A stretch of DNA of 64,000 bases from NORP23 sp050302475 (lineage in GTDB: Bacteria; Pseudomonadota; Alphaproteobacteria; Rhodobacterales; Rhodobacteraceae). The stretch is from positions 124,001 through 188,000 of the forward strand of contig JBNLBF010000003.1 in NCBI GenBank assembly GCA_050302475.1, given 5' to 3'. Below are positions 7,478 to 16,292 of the stretch, in pieces. Every line of letters starts with the position of its first letter. Positions within the stretch are counted from its first letter, which is position 1. The position numbers were made by a program, and so were the translations under genes. Below the pieces are notes generated by a model, which saw nothing but the letters and a program-made list of their open reading frames with translations, made no database searches and had not been told where the DNA came from.

Positions 7478-9748
7478 ATGGCAGTGACTGTCCAACATCA
7501 CAGACTCGCAACATGCACCCTGCCTTCCAGCTGGTGTGGCGAGGCTAAGTTTCCTGATAATCTGAAGGGCGACACGCCGTTTATAGTGGATGTGATCCCG
7601 GGAGAAGGACGGCTGACGGTTATATTCGGGTCTTATGTCGCAGAATGCGAGGCGTTGGGCGATCTGACCTTTTCCGTTAATGGCACCTCATTAGAGATCA
7701 TCGAAAGACGCGACACGTTACGCGGGCATATCGTTGAGCTGGCGCTGAATGATGGCGACGCGGACGAGCTGAAAGTAGGGTATCACCGTCACTCTCTATC
7801 GGTCCCGATTGTCCGGATTGATCCCGCGTGTAACGGTCTCAACGCTGCACTGCTGGTCGAAATCCAGCCGCATCCCCGTAATCTGGCGGATTGGCTGCGC
7901 TATCATGTGCAGGAACACGGGTTGGAAAGCCTGATCCTGATCCGGCGTCTCATGCCGAAGGAACATGCCTCGGCTAAGGCGCGGGCTTTGATCCAGGCTG
8001 CCGAAAAAGTCGAGGGGCTGAAACAGTTTGTGTTGCTCGATGTTAAGGCACCGATGGGTCAGGTTGACGGGATTAGCATTCTTGACCGGATGTCGACCCC
8101 TGACGGTCCGGGCAAAGGTGATCTGGATCCACCGAAACCTGACCGATACCGGTCCTTTTTTCAGGAACTCGCTCTGCTGGAAGCGATACGTCTACGGCTG
8201 CTGACCGATATGCGGGCCGTGTTGATGTGCCAGCTGACCGACCTTGTCTGGCCTGCGGACAAATCCGTCTTTGATGTGGCGGCCAACAGCGAAACTTATG
8301 TGCGGTTTCAGGGTCGGCATGTCTATCCGTTCAACAATATCAGCGGCCAGCCGAAATTCGAGGATCACAGCTGCTATAGCTTCGACGGGTCAGCCGCGCC
8401 GAATATCTGGTGTGCGAATGCTGCCCATCTGGCCCGCAATCCGGTGATGCGGTTGTTTCGGGTTTCGCCCGTGACCCCCGATCCGGCCAGCGCGGATTTC
8501 GGATACTGGCGTTGCGTGGCGGTGCGGTTCCCGGACCTAAAGGTGAATATGCTGGCACCAAAGGCCTCTTTGCGGCAGGCGGACAAACTGGTGGCGACGA
8601 TGCGGCGAGTTTTCGACGCCGATCCGAAACTCCCACCGGCACCGGAAGAACCACCGTCAGACTTGAAAAACGACAAGATCCTGATTGTCACTACGATGAA
8701 GAACGAAGGGCCGTTCATTCTGGAATGGCTGGCCTATCATCGGTCCATCGGGGTGACGGATTTTCTGGTTTACACCAATGACTGCGATGACGGGACGGAC
8801 AGGATGTTCGACATCCTGCAGAAAAAGGACTGGCTTACCCACAAGGAAAATCCCTATCGCGAAACCGGCGAGAAACCGCAGCACGCAGCGTATCACGATG
8901 CTTCGACCACCGATCTGGCGAAGGCGGCGGACTGGGTCATCTGCATGGATGTGGATGAGTATATAAACATCAAATGTGGTGACGGTACGCTGCACGACTT
9001 GTTTGCAGCGGTGCCGGATGCCAATGTGATATCCCTGACATGGCGACTATTTGGGAATGCAGAGGTGAACGGGTTTGAGGATCGCTGGATCACCGAACAA
9101 TTTACCCGCTGCGCCGAAGAATTTGTGCCCAAACCACATCAGGCCTGGGGCTTCAAAACGCTGTTCCGCAATATCGGCCATTACCGCAAATTCGGCGTGC
9201 ATCGCCCTGTCGGGCTGAATGCGGAATATCTGGATCATATCAATTGGGTGAACGGATCGGGCAAACTCATGCCCGACGATATAAAACGCACCGGCTGGCG
9301 GTCGAATAAATCGACCTATGGTTATGATTTGGTGTCGCTGAATCACTACGCGCTGCGCTCTGTCGAAAGCTTTCTGGTTAAACGTGACCGGGGCCGGGTG
9401 AACCATGTGAACCGCGATCAGGGCATGGAATATTGGTTCCGCATGAACAATAACGCGACTGAGGATACCTCGATCCTTCGCAACTTGCCGCGCGCGCGAA
9501 AAGTGTTTGACGAACTGATGGCCGACCCCGATATCCGCGCACAGCACGAAGCCTCCGTGAAGTCCCATGCCGAGAAGATCGCCGAGCTCAAGGAACGTCC
9601 CGACTATCTGGCGCTCTTTGAGGAATTCCAGTCCGACCGGCTGATCGAACTGTCTCGCCATCACCGTCTGATGGGACGCGACTTCTTTCTTAAGGGGCCG
9701 GACACCATCCCAGACGATTTCCTTGATCGCGTAAAGGAAGATAGCTGA
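7478..9748 (+). CDS. Glycosyltransferase with a degenerate and an intact GT domain
   Basis: A 756-residue protein whose C-terminal half (about 400-700) is a GT-A glycosyltransferase of the Glyco_tranf_2_4/GT92-like type: KNEGPFILEWLAYHRSIG, TNDCDDGTD, and the metal-binding DVD in CMDVDEYI near residue 490. The N-terminal half seems to be a diverged copy: NLADWLRYHVQEHGLESLILI near 134 parallels the start of the intact domain, and MCQLTDLVW near 250 sits where DVD should be, so it has lost the metal-binding aspartates. It probably adds sugar to a surface polysaccharide. The stop overlaps the start of the next gene (TGATG), so the two are translationally coupled. No signal peptide or clear membrane segment. 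Confidence 0.8.
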   Translation: MAVTVQHHRLATCTLPSSWCGEAKFPDNLKGDTPFIVDVIPGEGRLTVIFGSYVAECEALGDLTFSVNGTSLEIIERRDTLRGHIVELALNDGDADELKVGYHRHSLSVPIVRIDPACNGLNAALLVEIQPHPRNLADWLRYHVQEHGLESLILIRRLMPKEHASAKARALIQAAEKVEGLKQFVLLDVKAPMGQVDGISILDRMSTPDGPGKGDLDPPKPDRYRSFFQELALLEAIRLRLLTDMRAVLMCQLTDLVWPADKSVFDVAANSETYVRFQGRHVYPFNNISGQPKFEDHSCYSFDGSAAPNIWCANAAHLARNPVMRLFRVSPVTPDPASADFGYWRCVAVRFPDLKVNMLAPKASLRQADKLVATMRRVFDADPKLPPAPEEPPSDLKNDKILIVTTMKNEGPFILEWLAYHRSIGVTDFLVYTNDCDDGTDRMFDILQKKDWLTHKENPYRETGEKPQHAAYHDASTTDLAKAADWVICMDVDEYINIKCGDGTLHDLFAAVPDANVISLTWRLFGNAEVNGFEDRWITEQFTRCAEEFVPKPHQAWGFKTLFRNIGHYRKFGVHRPVGLNAEYLDHINWVNGSGKLMPDDIKRTGWRSNKSTYGYDLVSLNHYALRSVESFLVKRDRGRVNHVNRDQGMEYWFRMNNNATEDTSILRNLPRARKVFDELMADPDIRAQHEASVKSHAEKIAELKERPDYLALFEEFQSDRLIELSRHHRLMGRDFFLKGPDTIPDDFLDRVKEDS

Positions 9749-10803
9749 TGCGGCTGATGGTGACCTCGATGCGGAACGAGGGGCCGTATATCCTGGAATG
9801 GATCGCCTATCACCGGCTGATCGGGTTCGACCATTTCCTGATCTATTCCAACGATTGTGAAGATGGGACCGATGCACTGTTAGATCAGCTGACCTCGTTC
9901 GGCGTCACCCATGTGCGCAATGATAAAATCGGCAAACGTGGCATCCAGTGGACGGCACTGAACCTCGCCAGCAAGCATGATCTGGTGAAACAGGCAAAGT
10001 GGGTCGCATTCTGCGATGTAGATGAATTCATCCATATCAAATGCGGCGCGGGAACGCTGGATGATCTGTTCGCCGCCACCCCCGACGCCGACGCTATTGC
10101 GATGACTTGGCGGCTGTTTGGCAATAACGAGGTGGTCGAAATCATCGATCAGCCCGTTATCGAACAATTCACCCGCGCCGCCCCCTTTCCCTGCAATCTG
10201 CCTTGGCAGGCGAGCCAGATCAAAACCCTGTTCCGCAATGATGGGCATTACGGCAAGCTGGGTGTGCACCGCCCGCGTCAGCCGAATCCTGAAATGCCGC
10301 CAGCCAGATGGGTTGACGGATCGGGCAATGCGTTGCCCGAGCAATTCGCCCGTGACGGGATCGTCACCTATGGGAACATTGGCGGGATGGATCTGGTGTG
10401 CGTCAACCATTACTCAATTCGCAGCGCCAAGGCGTTTCTTGTGAAGTCCGAAAGAGGGCTGCCGAACCGGTCAGACAAGGCGATTGATGCAGGCTATTGG
10501 GCGGAACGGAATTTCAATCAGGTTGAAGAGCTGGGAATCCAGCGCCACCTCCCGTCGGTTTCTGAAGCAATGGCAGAGATGAAAGACAACTCCCGGATTG
10601 CTGCGATCCACGATGATGCCGTTGCGTGGCATCAGCACAGGGCAGAGGCGATGCTGGACCATCTTGAACCGTTACAACTGCTGATCGGGATCATCGGGGT
10701 GACGCGCACGGATGTGTCGGCTGAAGTCTCGGCACCACTGGTCGCCAAGCGCGCCAAGATTGCACGAGCGATGAAGGCGGCAAAAGGCAACAGCGCCCCG
10801 TAA
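9748..10803 (+). CDS. Glycosyltransferase family 2-like protein (second of a pair)
   Basis: A 351-residue paralogue of the C-terminal domain of the preceding gene: MRNEGPYILEWIAYHRLIGFDHFLIY, NDCEDGTDALLD, the DVD metal motif in FCDVDEFIHIK near residue 89, then TWRLFGN, KTLFRNDGHYGKLGVHRP and VNHYSIRS in the same order. The donor is probably a nucleotide sugar, with the product going into surface polysaccharide given ugd and the epimerase next door; this is inference. It starts inside the TGATG overlap with the preceding stop. Confidence 0.82.
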   Translation: MRLMVTSMRNEGPYILEWIAYHRLIGFDHFLIYSNDCEDGTDALLDQLTSFGVTHVRNDKIGKRGIQWTALNLASKHDLVKQAKWVAFCDVDEFIHIKCGAGTLDDLFAATPDADAIAMTWRLFGNNEVVEIIDQPVIEQFTRAAPFPCNLPWQASQIKTLFRNDGHYGKLGVHRPRQPNPEMPPARWVDGSGNALPEQFARDGIVTYGNIGGMDLVCVNHYSIRSAKAFLVKSERGLPNRSDKAIDAGYWAERNFNQVEELGIQRHLPSVSEAMAEMKDNSRIAAIHDDAVAWHQHRAEAMLDHLEPLQLLIGIIGVTRTDVSAEVSAPLVAKRAKIARAMKAAKGNSAP

Positions 10804-10864
10804 CCTGCTTGAGCTTTCACCTGCTGCCGCATAGGGTTGATACGTCGATTCACGAAGGGGCCAG

Positions 10865-12610
10865 ATGAGCGAGACGGATAAAAAACCAGCCTATCAGGTT
10901 CTCGCCCGGAAATACCGACCGGAGGGGTTCGGCGACCTTTACGGTCAGGATGCGATGATCCGAACGCTGAAAAATGCGTTCGAGGCCGATCGCATCGCCC
11001 ACGCCTTTATCATGACCGGTATTCGCGGCACTGGCAAAACCACAACCGCACGGATCATCGCCAAGGGGCTGAACTGTATCGGCAAGGACGGCAAAGGCCG
11101 TCCGACCATCGAACCCTGCGGGGAATGTGAACATTGCGTCGCAATCGCCGAGGGCCGTCATGTCGACGTGTTCGAGATGGACGCCGCCTCGCGCACCGGC
11201 GTCGGCGACATTCGCGAGATTATCGAAAGCGTGCATTACCGCGCTGCCTCGGCCCGCTATAAGGTCTATATCATTGACGAGGTTCACATGCTGTCGACCA
11301 GCGCGTTCAACGCACTGCTGAAGACGCTGGAGGAACCGCCCGAGCACGTCAAATTCATCTTTGCCACGACCGAGATTCGTAAAGTCCCGGTAACGGTGCT
11401 GTCGCGCTGCCAAAGGTTTGACCTGCGCCGGATCGAGCCGGAAGTGATGATTGATTTCCTGCAAGGGATCGCGGCCAAGGAAAAAGCGGAGATTTCCGAA
11501 GATGCGCTGGCGCTGATCACCCGTGCCGCTGAGGGCTCAGCCCGTGATGCGCTGTCGCTGTTGGATCAGGCGATTGCGCATGGAGCTGGGGAAACATCGG
11601 CTGAACAGGTTCGTGCGATGTTGGGTCTTGCTGACCGTGGCCGGATCATGGACTTGTTCGAAATGATCATGCGGGGTGCGGTGGCCGAGGCGTTGGCCGA
11701 AGTTGCACAGCAATATGCCGACGGCGCCGACCCGGTGCAGATCATCCGCGATCTGGCCGAGGTCACACACTGGATCAGCGTTGTGAAAATCTCGCCCGAA
11801 GCCGCCGACGACCCAACCGTCAATCCCGACGAGCGTGAACGTGGGCAACGCTTGGCAGAAAGCCTGCCCATGCGGGCGCTAAGCAGGATGTGGCAGATGC
11901 TGCTGAAAGCGCTGGAAGAGGTCTCCATCGCGCCAAATGCGATGATGGCAGCCGAAATGGCAGTGATCCGGCTGACGCATGTTGCGGATCTGCCGCCGCC
12001 TGATGATCTGGTGCGCAAACTCAAAGACCAACCCGCGCCGTCGGGCGGCGGGTCGACACGCGGCGGCGGCGGTTCGGGTGCGCCTTCCGGCGCCCCACGA
12101 GCACAGGCGCGCGCCAACGGAGGGCCGGTGGCCGAAACGGCCCCAGATGCCACCCCGCTGGCCAGATTCGAGACGTTCGATCAGGTCGTCGCCCTGATCC
12201 GCACGCGCCGTGACATGAAGCTGCTTCTGGAGGTGGAAACCTATGTCCGCCTCGTCAGCTATCGCCCGGGATTCATCGAATTTGAACCTGCCGAAAATGC
12301 CCCCACAAACCTCGCCCAACGGCTGGGCGAGAGGTTGCAGAACTGGACCGGCGTTCGCTGGGGGGTTTCGATTGTTTCCTCCGGCGGCGGAGAGACGATT
12401 GCAGAATCAAAAAAGCAACAACGTGATTCTCTGATTGCGAATGTCATGTCACACCCAATGGTTGTGGCTGTTATCGATCAATTTCCGGGTGCCGAGATAG
12501 CAGATGTCAGGGAATATGCAGCCGAAGACGGAACCAACGAAGACCTTGTTCCTATTGATCCGGAAGAAATGGACGACGACTGGGACCCGCTGGATCCCTT
12601 CGACGAATAG
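10865..12610 (+). CDS. dnaX: DNA polymerase III subunit gamma/tau
   Basis: Clamp-loader ATPase of the replicative polymerase. The 581-residue protein has the AAA+ Walker A motif GIRGTGKT (52-59), a zinc-binding cysteine cluster ending CGECEHC, Walker B/DEVH (IIDEVHMLS), the sensor and SRC arginine-finger region (VLSRCQRFDLRR), and then the tau extension after a Gly/Ser/Ala-rich linker (about 390-430) with an acidic C-terminus. ATG at 10865 follows a GGGGCC stretch. No A-rich slippery heptamer was seen, so a separate gamma form by frameshift is not supported. In many relatives dnaX precedes ybaB-recR; here another gene lies between them. Confidence 0.95.
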   Translation: MSETDKKPAYQVLARKYRPEGFGDLYGQDAMIRTLKNAFEADRIAHAFIMTGIRGTGKTTTARIIAKGLNCIGKDGKGRPTIEPCGECEHCVAIAEGRHVDVFEMDAASRTGVGDIREIIESVHYRAASARYKVYIIDEVHMLSTSAFNALLKTLEEPPEHVKFIFATTEIRKVPVTVLSRCQRFDLRRIEPEVMIDFLQGIAAKEKAEISEDALALITRAAEGSARDALSLLDQAIAHGAGETSAEQVRAMLGLADRGRIMDLFEMIMRGAVAEALAEVAQQYADGADPVQIIRDLAEVTHWISVVKISPEAADDPTVNPDERERGQRLAESLPMRALSRMWQMLLKALEEVSIAPNAMMAAEMAVIRLTHVADLPPPDDLVRKLKDQPAPSGGGSTRGGGGSGAPSGAPRAQARANGGPVAETAPDATPLARFETFDQVVALIRTRRDMKLLLEVETYVRLVSYRPGFIEFEPAENAPTNLAQRLGERLQNWTGVRWGVSIVSSGGGETIAESKKQQRDSLIANVMSHPMVVAVIDQFPGAEIADVREYAAEDGTNEDLVPIDPEEMDDDWDPLDPFDE

Positions 12611-12636
12611 CCTCAAGCGATCCAAATATTCACGAT

Positions 12637-12681
12637 TTGTTAACTTTGTCTATTTAACTCTACGTTAAATAGTATTAACAA
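12637..12681. promoter_or_regulatory. Nested palindrome with TTAA-N7-TTAA (CtrA-like site)
   Basis: Outer arms TTGTTAA (12637-12643) and TTAACAA (12675-12681) enclose a perfect 9-bp inverted repeat CTATTTAAC / GTTAAATAG (12650-12672). Inside it, TTAA at 12654 and TTAA at 12665 are 7 bases apart, matching the CtrA consensus TTAA-N7-TTAA of alphaproteobacteria. The element is 37 bp before the start of the PilJ-type gene. Confidence 0.5.
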
Positions 12682-12717
12682 TAAGTGTACAACTTAAACG
12701 TGAAAAAGGGAACGCCA

Positions 12718-13623
12718 ATGTTCGTGTTGCTACGTGTAACTGTTACTGCGATTGGAATCGCTTCAACTCTCGCATTCTCAAACCCGCTGCCAGCAAGTGC
12801 GAGTGAAATCACTGCGGAAGAAGCCGCGCGTAAGGTTAACCTCGCCGGACGTCAGCGCATGCTTAGCCAGCGGATGCTGATGTCCGCATGTTATGCCACG
12901 CTCGGGATCGAAAGCGATTTGCATTTTGATAAGCTCACTGCCGCACATGCGTCGTTTGAACAGGTCCATGACGGGCTGCGTTACGGAGATCCAAGTCTCG
13001 ACCTGCACGAAGAAGGCTATCGCAGCGTGATGGACGCGCTGACAGCGGTTGACGAACGCTGGGCCGATTACAATGGAATCCTGACCGGCTATATGTCGGT
13101 TCAGATGCTCAGCGGCGATGCGCTATACCGGATGAATGAATCCAGCCTCGCCGTGCTGAGGGACATGAACGCCGCTGTCAGCACCATTGCCAATAGCTAC
13201 AGTGCTGACCTGAAACATTTGCCGCAGATTCTGGCGGTGACAATCGACCTTGCCGGACGGCAACGCATGCTGACCCAGAAAATGGCAAAAGAGCTGTGCC
13301 TTGTGAAAGCCGGGGTCGACCCAGAACAGAATCTTCTGAACCTCGCGCAATCCTACGGTCAGTTTAATGCGACGCTGGATGCGCTGGTCGATGGAATCCC
13401 GCTTATGGTCGCCCCCGCGCCGACGGAGGAAATTGCCAACAAGCTCGCCGAAGTGCGCGAGGTTTGGCAGGTGCCGGCAGCCATATTTGCCGCTGCAGCC
13501 GCAGGTGAACCTGTGGAATGGGAAGATCTGGAAACAATCGTTGCGACCATCGACACGGTATTGTTCACAATGAACGAAGCCGTGGGTATGTACGAAACCG
13601 TTGATACTCTACCCAATTATTGA
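12718..13623 (+). CDS. Exported protein with two PilJ-type sensor domains
   Basis: A 301-residue protein with a signal peptide (about 1-30, ending ASASE) and two copies of the PilJ/NarX-type sensing motif: NLAGRQRMLSQRMLMSACY near residue 40 and DLAGRQRMLTQKMAKELC near 180. These four-helix domains normally sit in front of chemotaxis transducers or histidine kinases, but here no transmembrane anchor or signalling domain follows, so the protein is probably a free periplasmic ligand-binding module; this role is inferred. ATG at 12718 has AAAGGGA 6 bases upstream; the GTG at 12685 is less likely. It interrupts the usual dnaX-ybaB-recR order and has a CtrA-like element upstream and a strong hairpin downstream. 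Confidence 0.8.
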   Translation: MFVLLRVTVTAIGIASTLAFSNPLPASASEITAEEAARKVNLAGRQRMLSQRMLMSACYATLGIESDLHFDKLTAAHASFEQVHDGLRYGDPSLDLHEEGYRSVMDALTAVDERWADYNGILTGYMSVQMLSGDALYRMNESSLAVLRDMNAAVSTIANSYSADLKHLPQILAVTIDLAGRQRMLTQKMAKELCLVKAGVDPEQNLLNLAQSYGQFNATLDALVDGIPLMVAPAPTEEIANKLAEVREVWQVPAAIFAAAAAGEPVEWEDLETIVATIDTVLFTMNEAVGMYETVDTLPNY

Positions 13624-13642
13624 TCCGGTCTCCGTTGTGTTT

Positions 13643-13690
13643 TCCCGCTTGCCGCTCTATGTGACATAGAAACGGCAAGCGGGAGTTTTT
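13643..13690 (+). terminator. Terminator-like hairpin that includes the ybaB ribosome-binding site
   Basis: A 12-bp perfect stem (TCCCGCTTGCCG / CGGCAAGCGGGA) with an 18-base loop that can itself pair (CTATG / CATAG), followed by G and five Ts. The right arm carries the GGGAG that would serve as Shine-Dalgarno sequence for the ybaB ATG at 13693. The structure therefore can end the upstream transcript and, if read through, hide the ybaB start. Confidence 0.8.
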
Positions 13691-13692
13691 AT

Positions 13693-14040
13693 ATGTTGAA
13701 AGGCCTCGGGCAACTTGGCGATATGGCCAAGATCATGAAACAGGCACAGGAGCTGCAAGGCCAGATGGCTGAAGCGCAGGAGCGTCTAGCAGACATCCAC
13801 GTTACGGGCGAAGCGGGCGCCGGAATGGTCACCGTCACCGCCAACGCCAAAGCGGAGCTGATCGGGATTGATATCGATCCCACCCTTTTCAACGCCGAAG
13901 ACAAAGAGGTTGTCGAAGACCTGATCCTTGCAGCGATCAAAGAGGCGCAGGCCAAGGCGCAGGAAGCCGCTCAGACAGAGATGGCGAAAGTCACCGAAGG
14001 TCTGCCCTTGCCCCCGGGTATGAAATTCCCGGGCATGTGA
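13693..14040 (+). CDS. ybaB: YbaB/EbfC family nucleoid-associated protein
   Basis: A small DNA-binding protein of 115 residues, the usual length, which dimerises and coats DNA; it is commonly encoded with dnaX and recR. The N-terminal helix LGQLGDMAKIMKQAQELQGQMAEAQERL and the following GxVTVTANAKxELxGIDIDPxL strand pattern are diagnostic. The C-terminus PLPPGMKFPGM is typical. The ATG lies 3 bases after the T run of a strong hairpin, and the only good ribosome-binding site is in that hairpin. It overlaps recR. Confidence 0.93.
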   Translation: MLKGLGQLGDMAKIMKQAQELQGQMAEAQERLADIHVTGEAGAGMVTVTANAKAELIGIDIDPTLFNAEDKEVVEDLILAAIKEAQAKAQEAAQTEMAKVTEGLPLPPGMKFPGM

Positions 14041-14642
14041 TGGCCGCAAAATCCAACACGGAAATCGAACGACTGATTGACCTGATGGCTAAACTGCCCG
14101 GGTTGGGGCCGCGCTCGGCCCGGCGTGCGGTATTGCATATGATCAAGAAGCGCGCCTTGTTACTGGCCCCGCTTTCTGCGGCGCTCAGCGAGGTTGCGGA
14201 GTCTGCACGGGAATGCGTGAATTGCGGGAACATCGGCACAGAAGACCGCTGCCCGATTTGCACGGATACGGAACGGCAGAACGGTCAGCTATGTATTGTG
14301 GGGGATGTCGCGGATCTGTGGGCGATGGAACGGTCGGGCTATTTCAAGGGCCGCTATCACGTATTGGGCGGGTTGTTGTCGGCGCTCGATGGCATTGGTC
14401 CGGAGGAGCTGCGCATATCCCGATTGATCGACCGTCTGCAAGCAGAGGAGGTCACAGAGGTGATCCTGGCCCTCAACGCAACCATCGACGGACAGACAAC
14501 GGCGCATTACATCGCTGATCAGCTTGCGGATCGCAGGGTTAGCGTGACCTCACTGGCGCAGGGCATACCGATTGGCGGGGAGCTGGATTATCTGGATGAT
14601 GGAACCATCTCGGCGGCGTTAAAGGCGCGCAAAGGCTTTTAG
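14040..14642 (+). CDS. recR: Recombination mediator protein RecR
   Basis: RecR works with RecO and RecF to load RecA on gapped DNA. The 200-residue product has an N-terminal helix-hairpin-helix (LAKLPGLGPRSARR), a four-cysteine zinc finger (CVNCGN...RCPIC), a Toprim domain starting LCIVGDVADLWAME, and the C-terminal Walker-B-like region with TSLAQGIPIGGELDYLD. ATG at 14040 shares its first base with the ybaB stop (TGATG); an in-frame GTG at 14037 is possible. Both arrangements imply translational coupling. A perfect terminator follows 8 bp after the stop. Confidence 0.96.
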   Translation: MAAKSNTEIERLIDLMAKLPGLGPRSARRAVLHMIKKRALLLAPLSAALSEVAESARECVNCGNIGTEDRCPICTDTERQNGQLCIVGDVADLWAMERSGYFKGRYHVLGGLLSALDGIGPEELRISRLIDRLQAEEVTEVILALNATIDGQTTAHYIADQLADRRVSVTSLAQGIPIGGELDYLDDGTISAALKARKGF

Positions 14643-14649
14643 AAATATA

Positions 14650-14671
14650 AAAGGGCCCCGCGGGGCCCTTT
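14650..14671. terminator. Terminator after recR
   Basis: A perfectly symmetrical 22-base hairpin (AAAGGGCCCC, GC, GGGGCCCTTT) lies between the convergent recR and RTX protease genes. The T run is short but symmetry lets it work for both strands. Confidence 0.75.
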
Positions 14672-14691
14672 GGTTTTGTATGTAGTCCGGA

Positions 14692-16125
14692 TCAGACGAA
14701 GACGAAATCGTCGATCGAGAGAACACCGGAAGACATAGTGACATTGATAATGTGGCCATCAACATCCACCTCGTAAACGCCGCCACCGAGGTCTGTGATC
14801 GCCACGTCGGTGTCCGTGTATCCATGGATCTCGATAACGTCGACATCGTCTTCAAAGTCACGAATAGTATCGACACCGGAGTCGACAATGTCGTTTTCCT
14901 TGAAGATGAACAGGTCAGCACCAGCGCCACCAATCATGATGTCGCTACCGGTACCACCATAAATGACGTCGTTGCCGCTACCGCCCCAGATGGTATCATC
15001 GCCGGCCTGACCCTTCAGAACGTCGTTGCCGCCACCACCGCGGATACTGTCGGCACCGTCACCGCCAAGGATACGGTCGCGACCGAGACCACCGATCAGT
15101 GAATCCCCACCGTCGCCACCATCGATGTAGTCGTTGCCTTGATTACCAAAGATGATATCGGCTCCGCCGGCGCCTTCGATCTCGTCATTGCCAAAGCCAC
15201 CTTGAATGTTGTTGGCAACATCGTTTCCGATAATCTCGTCAGCACCGTTGCCGCCGATGGCATTTTCGATGGTAACACCATAGGCGATGATGACATTGCC
15301 GATAGCACCAGCAATGTTGGAAATCCCACCTTCGTTAAGATCAATAAGTTGGTCAAACGACGTATCGGAGAAATCTACGGTATCAATTCCGCCAGAGTCG
15401 AAAATTGTGAATGTAGCCCATGCTACGCCAGTATCCACAAAGGTCATGAAGTCGTCCCAAAGGCCGCCAGCTGTGGAGTTATACCCATAAACCGTGTCGC
15501 CCGTGCGGGTTGTCGTGGGAACCCCATAGATCGCCTGAATTGCCAGAATGTCTGCAATCTGAGGTGTCAGAACATAAGCAGGTGTCGCGATGACATCGGT
15601 ATTTTCCCCCTGGTGGAAATACGACATGATCGTTGCTTGCCAAGAATCGGTTTCGAAAATGGCATCTGTCGCGTATGTCGCACTACCATTATATGGACCG
15701 GCATGACCCAATCCCAGCGCATGACCGATTTCGTGGATGTAGGTCTGCAGTGAATAGGAATCGTTGAAGATTGCATGACCGGTTCCGTCGACGTCGCTGG
15801 CAATCCAGGATTCCTCAATTTCGACAAAGGATTGCGTAATGAACCCGCCGCTGACGATGGACTGCGCATAAGCACCGCCGCCAACATCATCATCACCGAA
15901 CGTAATGTCTGCGGCCCCGCCGACCACATTAAAAATGATACCGGTCACGTCCGACCAGAACTGCAACGCTGCCAACGCGAATTCCTGCCCGGCAACGGAA
16001 AGAGCACTAATGTTCACATCCAGCGTGTCGCCAGGACCAACGTCAAATTTACGGGCGGACCGTCCAGTACTTTCCCAATATCCGGAGACCAGATAATCGG
16101 CTAGCGGATCATATACAGTGCTCAA
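14692..16125 (-). CDS. Serralysin-like RTX metalloprotease
   Basis: A secreted zinc endopeptidase of the M10 (serralysin) family, 477 residues. The zinc site HEIGHALGLGH is at 131-141 (HExxHxxGxxH), followed by a Met-turn IMSY. Residues about 295-410 are twelve consecutive RTX nonapeptides (GGxGxDxUx), which bind calcium, and the C-terminus ends in acidic plus hydrophobic residues (SIDDFVFV) like a type I secretion signal. No N-terminal signal peptide is present, as expected for type I export. No ABC exporter or outer-membrane channel gene is nearby. ATG at 16125 follows an A/G-rich GGAGCAAAAA stretch. Confidence 0.9.
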   Translation of the reverse strand: MSTVYDPLADYLVSGYWESTGRSARKFDVGPGDTLDVNISALSVAGQEFALAALQFWSDVTGIIFNVVGGAADITFGDDDVGGGAYAQSIVSGGFITQSFVEIEESWIASDVDGTGHAIFNDSYSLQTYIHEIGHALGLGHAGPYNGSATYATDAIFETDSWQATIMSYFHQGENTDVIATPAYVLTPQIADILAIQAIYGVPTTTRTGDTVYGYNSTAGGLWDDFMTFVDTGVAWATFTIFDSGGIDTVDFSDTSFDQLIDLNEGGISNIAGAIGNVIIAYGVTIENAIGGNGADEIIGNDVANNIQGGFGNDEIEGAGGADIIFGNQGNDYIDGGDGGDSLIGGLGRDRILGGDGADSIRGGGGNDVLKGQAGDDTIWGGSGNDVIYGGTGSDIMIGGAGADLFIFKENDIVDSGVDTIRDFEDDVDVIEIHGYTDTDVAITDLGGGVYEVDVDGHIINVTMSSGVLSIDDFVFV

Positions 16126-16292
16126 TTTTTGCTCCTTCAGCTGTGACTTCGTTCTTAATCAATGTGGTGAACGAATAATGACATTTTTTCCAATGGTGTT
16201 TCCGACTCAACATGAACAATTAAACCAAAAGCTTAACGGAAACTATGGCTTTTCTGTGATTAATTCCAATGAATTAACGTAACGTCATTTTT

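Noticed and set aside
10865..12610. Programmed frameshift for a short gamma form of DnaX
   Set aside because: No A-AAA-AAG or similar slippery heptamer with a downstream hairpin was found in the linker region.
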